This document shows, one piece after another, positions 58,601 to 64,000 of a stretch of 64,000 nt of DNA. The DNA lies in NCBI GenBank assembly GCA_963920525.1, contig OY986437.1, forward strand, positions 54,607,830 to 54,671,829, in the 5' to 3' direction. A program made the translations under genes and the position numbers. Each line of letters opens with the position of its first letter. Positions within the stretch are counted from its first letter, which is position 1. The notes under the pieces were generated by a model. That model did not search any database, was not told the origin of the DNA, and was given only the letters and a program-made list of their open reading frames with translations. This stretch comes from Dichetophora obliterata (lineage: Eukaryota > Arthropoda > Insecta > Diptera > Sciomyzidae).

Positions 58601-61600
58601 AATGAAGTGGTCTTCAATATGAATTAATTTTTTTTCTGAATGTGTCACTTATAATAACGTGGCAGACGATTGAATTAAAAAAATTTTTAAAAAATTAACA
58701 AATTTCAAGTTCACGGGCTAAATTCCACAAAATTTACCGTTACAAAGTCAACTGAGAAGGAGTGCTCCTATGATAATGCAATTGTGTGTGGTTAATTAGT
58801 TTAAGCCAATTAAGAAAAATTGCAAAAATGGTCGAAATCGGTTAGACCTTAGTGGTACCTCCCTTGGACCTACATTAATTTTTTACTTAATTTTGTATTG
58901 GAGGTACATACAAAGGTTAACCGATCTTAACAAAAATTCGTCAGAATGGTAATCAAATAGAGTAATAGATGTGTACTAGGACTAGGAATAGATGTGGCCT
59001 AGGACCTATATTAATTTTTTACTTGTTTTTGTATGTACATTTTTCATTTTAAGCATTTTTTTCAAAAATATATAAAAAAAAAATATATTTGTAAGACGAA
59101 GTTGGAAAATCTGTTTGCAGTTCCTGATTATATAGAATCTGTACTAGGAGATTAAAGAAAAAAATTACACTTATTTTTATAGAATTTTTTCTTTTTTTTC
59201 ATCGAAATTTGTCAATTTCTAAAATTTTTCATTTGATTGTATAATATATTACAATCACTAAGTATCAAATTTTATATTTTCTAAGATTTCATAATTCTAT
59301 TTATTAACTCAAATATTTTTTATAAATAGAGTAATAGATGTGTACTGAAAATGGTCGAAATCGGTTAGACCCTAGAGGTACCTGCCTAGGACCTATATTA
59401 ATTTTTTACTTGTTTTTGTAAGTACATTTTACATTTTAAGCATTTTTTTTCAAAAATATATGGAAAAAAAATATATTTGTAAGACGAAGTTGGAAAATCT
59501 GTTTGCAGTTCTTGATTATATAGAATCTATACCAGGAGATTAAGAAAATTCTATCTTAATTCTATTTATTTACTCAAATATTTTTTATAATAAAGAAATT
59601 TACTTGGCTCAGTTTAGTCAAAACCATGGTAGAATAATACAGGTAGTCTCGCTGTTAATCGAGATCTCTTTGACAATACTACCAGAATTGTCAAAAGCAG
59701 TTTTTTTTTAAATAATAGAGAAAAATTAAATTACTCCGTTTAAAAACTTGAATAAAAGTGATTTTTTTTTAATTAAAATGAGTGCGTGTTGTTCCAGCTG
59801 ACGATCCTAGAAGGCAACGATGAAACATGGCATGTGCCAACAATTTTAAAAAAGATGCTCGTGTTTACTATAGACACTTCCACGAAAATGATTTTTTGGA
59901 ACCTCATACAAATTACTTCAACAGCTGCACAAAATCCTATTTTAATTGATTGATCAATAAAAAATTAAAAAAGCAAAATAGTTTCCGCCATGACAGATTC
60001 TTTTTATTTTTTTTCCTTTCTCATCGCATTCTCATCGGTTGCAGATTTTGTATGAGCTGTCAGTTGCCTTTTGACAGTTATGGTAGTTCGCTCTCAGCCA
60101 TGCGACTACCTCTATTCTTCTACTATGGTCAAAACACAAATTTTCGACAATTATTTGTTTAAGAGAACCCAAAACGAATTGAACAAAACATGATTATTTT
60201 TTTAAATATCTCAACTTTGAAGTGTCAGCGTAGCCAAAACTGAGTCTTTCCCCTAAATATTTTGTTTTTGTCTTAACTATGCAATTACCTGTCGATCGAA
60301 TATTATAAGGTTTCGAGTCATAACAATTTTGTTTTTTGTCAATGGGACGACGCACAGTGCGTTATCAAATAGTGAAATTTTAAAAAATTTACCTCAAAAA
60401 TCACTCTTTTAGGTGGTGCCCACTAAATTTTCACAAATTCGAAAAATGTTTTCGTCCTTCGTGACCTTCAAACATGCTGTATTCGGAATCTGCCTGCAGA
60501 GGGAGGATCTAAGATACTTTGGCAAAATGTACGGAGCAAAGATTCAGTCTAATATACATACGGCTGATGGTTCAATTAATTTCAAAATTATCGCATTTTT
60601 AAAATTTGGCCAAAACTATGTTTTTAGAAAAAAATGTTACACCACTTTAAAATTGGGAATTTTTGGACATCAGGCGTGTTATTCATTTGAACACATACCA
60701 TAGTAGAGTCTCTGTAAAGAAGTTTAAGGCAACTAGCATTCGTATCTACGCATCTGCTGAAGAGAGCTTTGGATTAAATTTTTTATCCCCTACCAAATAA
60801 AGCAAGACAAATTAGACTGAACCCCACTCGAAAAATTTTTTAGGTCATTGCTGCATCTTTCTTGATGAAATCTGAGTGACAATTCGTCTGCAAAAGAATG
60901 AATTGAGTCGTTGACAAAAGCAAAGTAGGCGATAGAACTGTACCTGTGGTACTGCGGCATCAAAAGCGTGCTCTCTGGACGAAATACATTCACGACACAA
61001 ATCAATCTTTCATGAAAATTACTAACCCTAGTGATAAGTTTGGACACGAATTCTTGAAGCCACACATACATAGTCAAACACATTTGAAATATTCAGAGCA
61101 ACAACATTTCTCTCACCATAATAGTGGATACAATGTTTCCATTTTTGGAATGTAGGCCACCATAAGGTTTTGAATAAAGCGGATTCTACAAAAATCATAC
61201 AATGAGGTTTACTAAGATATTCATAACTTTGAAAAACATATTGCAAGGTTTGTGACATCACCCTTTTTGGGTACTGCCTGGACATTTGCGACCTTGGTCG
61301 TTATGAAATATCGCACAATGAAAAATCGCCCAAAAAAATAAACAAAAAATCACCCAAAATTTCTTCATAGTCTAACTTTCACTTTATAAGATTGGGTGAT
61401 TTTTGTTTTTTTTTTTTTTTTTGCTATTTTTAATTTTTTGTTTGGGCCATTTTTATTTGGGTGATTTTTCATTTTCTTTAAAAAATTTTTTAGGTGATTT
61501 TTAAATTAGTTTTTTTGCCATTTTTTATTTGGGTAATTTTTCGTTTTTTTTATGGGTGATTTTTCATTGGGCGATATTTCCTAGCGCTCTGAAGATGTTA

Positions 61601-62300
61601 AAAAGGTTGCTCATTTTAGAAGTAGAAGCCTTCGCTTTAAGCACAATTGGCCGTATGCATCATGGCTTGTGGCTTTGTTGATATTGGCATTGGGTTTATT
61701 TTTTTATTTTATTGCATCAATAATAACCTAACTCAATATTTTAAAGATACATTTTAATAATTACCTGTACATTAACATAATTTGCACTCTGGTAACCTTG
61801 GCCAGCAGCCGATTGCTGATAGGCATTCGCAGCTTTGTTCGCAGATGCACTAGTTTGGTATGAACTTTGGTAGCCAGTCGTATTAGATGCATTTGGCTGA
61901 TTATATGGATCGTTCTTCGATAATTGATCCAAGGCATTGCTACCGACCGAGGCGTTGTTGCTACCGCCACTAACATTGGCAACAACTTGTTGTTGAACAT
62001 TAGACGATGCGCCGCGTTGAACAAACCCAGTTGAAAGAGAATCACCCTAGATAAATTATTAAAAGAAATATGTTATAAAAGTTTACAAAAGAATTTCATC
62101 TTGAGAAACTGACAATTTGCGAGCTTTGTAGTCCGGCGGTTAAGGCAGCAGCAGCAGCGGCAGCTTGTTGTTGTTGTTGTTGTTGTTGTTGCTGCTGTTG
62201 TTGTTGCTGTTGTTGTTGGTGCTGTTGTTGTTGCTGCTGCTGCACATTTGATTTTGCTGTATAATCATTACCAGCATCTTGCTGTGACTGCACAAGTTGT

Positions 62301-62331
<31 letters not shown>

Positions 62332-63954
62332 CAATTGTTACAGCTGCATTAAATTTTTCGGGCAATGCATCAAATGTATCATCAGTGCCGAAATCTAATG
62401 CACCGAATTGCACATCCAAATAACCAATGTTGTTCAATGAATCGCCAGGCATTTCAACAGCGGTTGCTGGTATCTTTAAAATAGAAATTTCAACAATTTA
62501 CAGTTTAAATTTATTAACAAACTAAATTTGTATGTAAAAACATACCTTAGATGGCGGTGGTAACTTCGCTCGCGCTCGTCTCACATGCGGCTGCTGCGAT
62601 GAATTCATTTGCGACTGGTCTGTTGCAACGTTGACTACCGTCGAACTTGAGCCAGTACCAAATACGTTGGCATACGATGTTGGATATTGCACTCCAGCTG
62701 TCTGCGATGCATATGTGTTGACACCGACACCGCCAAGTTGTTGCTGTTGTTGTTGAGCATTGACTGCAGCTGCAGCCGCCGCTGCTGCAGCAGCAGCGGC
62801 ATTTTGAGAAGTTAACGAATTGAAATACTGAGATTGTTCTGCGGAAAGTGTGGCCGACGATTTAAGCTGTGGTGGTTGTTGCTGCTGCTGCTGTGCTTGC
62901 TGCACCAAATTCGCTGCAGCTGTTGCGGCGCTGGAAAATGTGTCTGCAGCACTGACACCATACTGCGATACATTTGCCGTAGACAGACCTCCGCTAGCAA
63001 CTGGATGACTCACAGAAGCTGCCGTTTGCGGTTGCATTTGTGAGTTGCTAACTGCGCTGCTGTATTGCATAATCGTTGTCGCTCCCGGCAAAGGTGTGGA
63101 GTCTTCCGCAACACCACCACCACTCACTAAGTTGCTCAAATTAGTGCCCTGCTGTGACGGCGACGTTGATGTAACTGACGTAACCAAATGATGTTCAAGA
63201 CCCGGAGGTGCTGACAATTCGTTGGTACCCACAGTAACAACACCTCCACTAACAACACTGGCCGTCGTTTGATTCTGCAGATTGCTTGGTGTAAAAACTT
63301 TGCTATCCTTTAGAGATCCCACATACTCCTCATTATCCCAATCTCCCCAAGCATCATCACTGGTTGTCTGTTGCTGCTGCTGTTTCTCTGCATTTTGGGC
63401 TATAGTATTATCCCAAAGTTCCACCTCTTGATGATCTTCATGTGTATTTTGCCGAGATGAGTAGCCACCGCGGTCGCCACGTTCACTGCGACGATCACTG
63501 CCACCGCCCATGCCACGACCACCCATGCGCCCACCACCACCTCGCCCGCCACGACCAACATAGCCACCACCACGACCACCACCGCCACCACGCCCACCCC
63601 GTGAGCCGCTGCGATAATTATCATTAGAACGATCGCCGCCGCGCTCACCACCACGATCACCTCGTGGTTCCTGTAAGTTGCGTTCATTTTCACGTGCCTC
63701 TCTTCCACGCCCTAGAGAGTACAAATTTTAAATGCTTCATATTAATTAGTGACGTTAAGTTTTTTCTGGTACTTACAGCCACGACTGTCGGTGCCACCGC
63801 GTCCACCGCGGTTACTGCTGCGATTACGCGATTTTTCTCGTCTATCTGTATTGGCATTGGCATCAGTCCAGTCGCCACCATCGCCGCCAGCATTATCCTG
63901 TGCAGCATTTGCAGCTTTATTTTTTTTCTTCTTTGAAGATGTTTCAAATGCTCC
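34056..63954 (-). CDS. lig: lingerer (UBAP2-like RNA-binding protein), 14 exons, N-terminus outside the window
   Basis: Exons in order: 63954-63777, 63711-62546, 62473-62114, 62046-61765, 49812-49592, 49422-49318, 48490-48386, 48155-47732, 46316-46182, 46100-45975, 45899-45648, 45555-45400, 35035-35003, 34154-34056. All have AG/GT borders and join in one frame for 1213 residues plus TAA. Order along the fragment: lysine-rich start ([12 protein letters not shown]), RGG/GRGG-rich region (about 70-130), the lingerer/UBAP2 conserved block [20 protein letters not shown] (near 455), polyglutamine, long S/Y/Q-rich low-complexity stretches, and a conserved C-terminus. In Drosophila Lig is a cytoplasmic RNA-associated protein acting with FMR1, Caprin and Rasputin in growth control and mating behaviour (recalled). 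The UBA domain should lie right of 64000. Two introns exceed 10 kb and are full of transposons. Confidence 0.95.
35003..35035 (-). CDS. lig: lig 33-nt micro-exon
   Basis: Eleven codons, [11 protein letters not shown], between acceptor cgttag and donor gtaagt. It lies 10.4 kb from the previous exon and 0.85 kb from the last. Phase 0 on both sides, so skipping it would keep the frame. The RxxS-type motif could be a phosphorylation site (inference). Confidence 0.75.
36021..37533 (-). mobile_element. Tc1-like transposon with IR-DR ends, decayed transposase, in a lig intron
   Basis: TA borders both ends (36019-36020, 37534-37535). Tips ACTTGTGCTCATATAATTAA and inverted counterpart. Inner direct copies of the aattaagtca core lie 196 bp inside each end (36036/36232 and 37313/37509), the IR-DR layout. 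Transposase traces on the minus strand: [20 protein letters not shown] then VSKNNIKK (36758-37030), and [17 protein letters not shown] near 36400. Stops and frameshifts interrupt it. Confidence 0.85.
38445..38717 (-). pseudogene. Tc1-type transposase C-terminal fragment
   Basis: Contains [32 protein letters not shown]: the second aspartate and the glutamate of the DD34E catalytic triad. About seven residues after QQDND, where PKHTS normally stands, are deleted, which breaks the catalytic spacing. Confidence 0.8.
38991..39459. mobile_element. 469-bp hAT-like MITE inside the Tc1-like element
   Basis: CAGTGTCGGGCACA at 38991 and TGTGTGCCCATCACTG ending at 39459 are near-perfect inverted tips. 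Flanking 8 bp CTATAGAG (38983-38990) and CTGTAGAT (39460-39467) match at six of eight positions, as expected for an old hAT duplication. It separates the transposase HTH coding region from the rest. Confidence 0.7.
40099..41364. mobile_element. 1.27-kb inverted-repeat element with TTAA flanks
   Basis: GGCCCAACCAAAATAAACGA (left) against the complement of ctcgtctattatggttgggcc (right), with TTAA immediately outside (40095-40098, 41365-41368). TTAA is the piggyBac target, but the palindromic border leaves the exact edges uncertain. Within it, CAGTGTTACCAATCCTGG at 40279 and the inverted ccaattggcatcactg ending 41212 suggest a nested hAT-like element without a clear duplication. Confidence 0.6.
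41424..41566. mobile_element. 143-bp MITE with TAA target duplication
   Basis: TGCTATGTTTACACTGAGAG at 41424 and its inverted partner ending at 41566; the arms pair over about 48 bp through ctaaatgcgcattta. TAA at 41421-41423 and 41567-41569. It overlaps a 92-codon frame that is not a gene. Confidence 0.85.
42026..42251. mobile_element. 226-bp MITE with CTAT duplication inside a ggggtgtggc-type repeat
   Basis: GGCTCTGTTCGGAAATGCAT and ATGCATTTCCGCACAGACC are inverted. CTAT lies on both sides (42022-42025, 42252-42255). Removing the insert rejoins tttgaaactat to atgtcgcacagcctcgaaat, matching the uninterrupted unit tttggaactaaatgtcgtat at 26382. Confidence 0.7.
43019..43400 (+). mobile_element. 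tRNA-Asp-derived SINE
   Basis: 43019-43088 folds as a tRNA: acceptor GGCTTTG pairs with TAGGGCC (with G.T pairs), A box TAGTCTAGTGG, anticodon stem CTTGA/TCAGG, loop CTGTCGC with anticodon GTC (Asp), B-box-like GTTTCAAACC. The T stem is poor. An unrelated body of about 300 bp follows and ends in ccttaacctaacctaa. This is the head-body-tail form of a SINE. Confidence 0.6.
43338..43970 (+). repeat. Tandem duplication, 325-bp offset
   Basis: ttccattctgtggtatcacaac begins at 43338 and again at 43663. Both copies run through gtcttaagacctaccgccacc, acctaacctaaagg, gaaaaaactgagtttttgtt, ttcacaagtattt(variant) and aagaaactaattttttccga. The break point lies in a repeated aattccattctg. The SINE tail and the unique flank are duplicated together. 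Confidence 0.85.
44407..45243. mobile_element. 837-bp foldback with TTAA flanks and ~300-bp arms
   Basis: GGCGCCTCAAG (left) and the inverted ttgaggcgcc (right) with TTAA outside (44403-44406, 45244-45247). The arms also share ctagcgatagcca, ggaatggtttcaaataac / ggttatttcaaactattcc, and aaatcgcttccaatctgcat (right-arm variant). The centre is AT-rich. Confidence 0.7.
45400..46316 (-). CDS. lig: lig exons 9-12 (conserved C-terminal part)
   Basis: Exons 46316-46182 ([18 protein letters not shown]...), 46100-45975 ([16 protein letters not shown]...), 45899-45648 ([14 protein letters not shown]... to [13 protein letters not shown]) and 45555-45400 ([20 protein letters not shown]... to [11 protein letters not shown]), all phase 0 with introns under 100 bp. 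The 45899 acceptor is a NAGNAG (acagcag), so 45896 is an alternative start one codon shorter. Confidence 0.92.
47732..48155 (-). CDS. lig: lig exon 8: serine/asparagine/alanine runs and conserved YSYEE block
   Basis: 141 codons. After long S/N/A tracts it reads [19 protein letters not shown] and [16 protein letters not shown], the well conserved part. The 122-codon leucine/alanine-rich frame on the plus strand is the antisense of these tracts. Confidence 0.92.
48386..48490 (-). CDS. lig: lig exon 7 (105 nt)
   Basis: Reads [20 protein letters not shown] then [14 protein letters not shown], sharing split codons with both neighbours. Acceptor ctttag, donor gtaaga. Confidence 0.85.
49318..49812 (-). 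CDS. lig: lig exons 5 and 6 (S/Q/Y/G-rich)
   Basis: Exon 49812-49592 (73 codons plus 2 nt) ends SSSSNVAA at a gtaagt donor. Exon 49422-49318 continues [20 protein letters not shown] to LSNNTG. Both are low-complexity, prion-like in composition. Confidence 0.88.
50105..50690 (-). mobile_element. 5'-truncated non-LTR retrotransposon (jockey/CR1-like) fragment
   Basis: Minus-strand reading gives [20 protein letters not shown], then [20 protein letters not shown] and [14 protein letters not shown], the reverse-transcriptase C-terminal block of jockey-type LINEs. Beyond a frameshift the frame 50421-50176 continues with [17 protein letters not shown], the usual tail of such ORF2 proteins. The 3' end is tgaataaataaataaaatt near 50110. 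Truncated near 50690 and broken. Confidence 0.8.
51000..51320 (+). repeat. Three diverged tandem copies of a ~115-140-bp unit
   Basis: Units begin near 51001, 51140 and 51254 with aaaattaggtggcaaccctat-like words, then a taaaattc.gac.tcagatt-like middle. Diverged by substitutions and indels. Followed at 51535-51690 by a copy of the end of the 3065-4335 repeat. Confidence 0.55.
51971..53615 (+). mobile_element. Tc1-like transposon with IR-DR ends, decayed, in the 12-kb lig intron
   Basis: TA-flanked (51969-51970, 53616-53617). Ends CAGTGGCTCACAACGAAAGT, inverted at the right, near-identical over about 65 bp. Inner gctcacattgaaa copies lie 193-194 bp inside (52169, 53410). Plus-strand transposase: [20 protein letters not shown] (helix-turn-helix, 52309-52518), then a VNEGR-like [20 protein letters not shown] (52819-53076) and QDNDPKHTT-like sequence near 53065. 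At least two frame breaks; no intact catalytic frame. Confidence 0.88.
52309..52518 (+). pseudogene. Tc1-type transposase N-terminal (HTH) fragment
   Basis: 69 codons: the first helix-turn-helix ([19 protein letters not shown], then [15 protein letters not shown]) is typical of Tc1 transposases. The frame stops at KDERYF, and the rest of the coding region lies in other frames downstream. Confidence 0.75.
54090..54798. mobile_element. 709-bp hAT-like element with exact 8-bp duplication
   Basis: CAGAGATGGGCGTAGTGCAC at 54090 and its inverted partner ending ...CCCAACTCTG at 54798. ATAATTTG on both sides (54082-54089, 54799-54806). Inside at about 54570-54735 is a fragment of the arm of the 14532-16619 foldback. 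No transposase. Confidence 0.85.
55605..55672 (+). repeat. A-rich simple repeat (aaaataaaat)
   Basis: Runs of aaaataaaataaaaaaa over about 65 bp; low complexity only. Confidence 0.8.
56310..56510 (+). repeat. Second locus of the cgatcgcccaagcgatg repeat
   Basis: ctgcaaacatttggaagacg, gagaagttgattttgcgaag, then two cttttcgatcgcccaagcgatg units. Same order as 4330-4530, about 52 kb away. Confidence 0.7.
58255..58575. mobile_element. Foldback of the ggaaaagggagttttc family
   Basis: GATTCTGAATAATTTTT at 58255 inverted at the right end (aaaaattattcagaatc to 58575); both arms contain tcggaaaagggagttttcat. Its middle (gttcaagaacattctgg, then tttatcaaccatcaatattc) matches copies at about 20385-20540 and 30590-30655. 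Carries a nested MITE. Confidence 0.75.
58313..58422. mobile_element. 110-bp MITE nested in the foldback, TAA duplication
   Basis: TAGGCCTATTACGGTTCACA at 58313 inverted at the right end (to 58422). TAA at 58310-58312 and 58423-58425. The uninterrupted relative at 30598 reads aggataaagttcaagaac, confirming the insertion point. Confidence 0.85.
58820..59545 (+). repeat. Tandem direct repeat, ~388-bp offset, plus a third partial copy
   Basis: ttttttacttgtttttgta at about 59015 recurs at about 59402; both copies run through gtaagacgaagttggaaaat and ctgtttgcagtt to ctaggagatta / ccaggagatta. The lead aaaatggtcgaaatcggtta also occurs at about 58825, giving a third partial unit. Confidence 0.8.
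59546..61304. other. lig-intron stretch, no gene recognised
   Basis: Several frames of 60-97 codons occur on both strands (for example 60413-60703 plus, 60790-61083 minus), but none shows a domain, splice structure or family motif I recognise. Treated as non-coding intron. Confidence 0.5.
61305..61580. repeat. Foldback of gggtgattttt / aaaaatcaccc words
   Basis: GAAATATCGCACAATGAAAA at 61305 pairs with ttttcattgggcgatatttc ending 61580. Between them, aaaatcaccc words on the left and at least five ggtgattttt or [15 protein letters not shown] on the right with T-runs. It looks like a MITE whose subterminal repeats expanded. Confidence 0.6.
61765..62046 (-). CDS. lig: lig exon before the 12-kb intron
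   Basis: 94 codons, [16 protein letters not shown] to [12 protein letters not shown], phase 0 at both ends. The next coding exon is 11,952 bp away at 49812, starting [15 protein letters not shown]. Confidence 0.92.
62114..62473 (-). CDS. lig: lig exon: UBAP2/Lig conserved block plus polyglutamine
   Basis: 120 codons from [20 protein letters not shown] to [10 protein letters not shown]. The conserved block is followed by [18 protein letters not shown] and three polyglutamine tracts, the longest about 22 residues with one His interruption before it, encoded by mixed CAA/CAG codons. Donor is GTCAGT. Confidence 0.92.
62546..63711 (-). CDS. lig: lig exon: RGG region and Q/A-rich low-complexity segment
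   Basis: The largest lig exon (1166 nt). It begins with the last two bases of a Trp codon split with the previous exon, then [20 protein letters not shown], followed by about 15 GRGG/RGG repeats, the acidic patch [16 protein letters not shown], and Q- and A-runs. It ends [10 protein letters not shown] at a GTATG donor. RGG repeats suit RNA binding and arginine methylation. Antisense His- or Leu-rich frames here are shadows. Confidence 0.93.
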
Positions 63955-64000
63955 CTAAAAAAAAATTAAATTATGATTGAATAAATAAAAATGTTAGTTC

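Noticed and set aside
60413..60703. 96-codon open frame as a small gene
   Set aside because: No recognised domain, no splice or signal features, and it lies within a lig intron rich in similar chance frames.
63442..63627. Histidine-rich plus-strand frame
   Set aside because: Antisense of the RGG-repeat coding region of lig.

Overview
This is a window of a eukaryotic nuclear genome: AT-rich, intron-bearing and dense in small DNA transposons. It is most probably a higher dipteran (brachyceran fly) with long introns and large intergenic spaces. The fly call rests on the encoded proteins: a GLUT-type sugar transporter, a SWEET sugar transporter of the slv/saliva type, Vps28, and most of the lingerer (lig) protein. 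From memory these genes lie close together in Drosophila (region 44A), which would make this a conserved neighbourhood; I could not check that here. No prokaryotic or viral genome organisation is visible.

Layout. (1) 1-7.1 kb, minus strand: the 5' part of a GLUT/SLC2 sugar transporter. Two clear exons lie at 957-1279 and a plausible first exon at 6970-7083; the rest lies left of the window. Its intron holds a hAT-type element with an exact 8-bp target duplication and another element nested inside it. (2) 7.5-8.8 kb: two short transposons placed end to end and sharing one TTA. (3) 11756-12678, plus strand: a complete five-exon SWEET gene (225 codons), followed by a tRNA-Pro(TGG) gene on the minus strand. 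(4) 13-22 kb: a degenerate minisatellite, a 2.1-kb foldback whose arms carry hammerhead-ribozyme-like motifs and whose centre looks coding-derived, and several hairpin elements. (5) 22292-22924, plus strand: complete, intronless Vps28. (6) 23-32.3 kb: intergenic transposon field. (7) 34056-63954, minus strand: lig. Fourteen exons join in frame for 1213 codons plus a stop; the N-terminal exons (where the UBA domain is expected) lie to the right of the window. Two lig introns exceed 10 kb. They hold three Tc1-like elements, a LINE fragment, hAT-like elements, a tRNA-Asp-like SINE and several foldbacks.

How the genes relate. Two unrelated families of sugar carrier (GLUT and SWEET) are neighbours. 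Vps28 (ESCRT-I) and lig (RNA-binding growth and behaviour regulator) are housekeeping or regulatory genes with no pathway link to them; the grouping looks like retained synteny, not an operon-like unit.

The most striking feature is the number of independent short inverted-repeat elements flanked by exact 3-bp TAA/TTA duplications. Eleven are located here, including one family with three ~140-bp copies and several nested insertions. I found no wholly new biological system. The most unusual objects are the foldback with ribozyme-like arms and this TWA-targeting MITE radiation.
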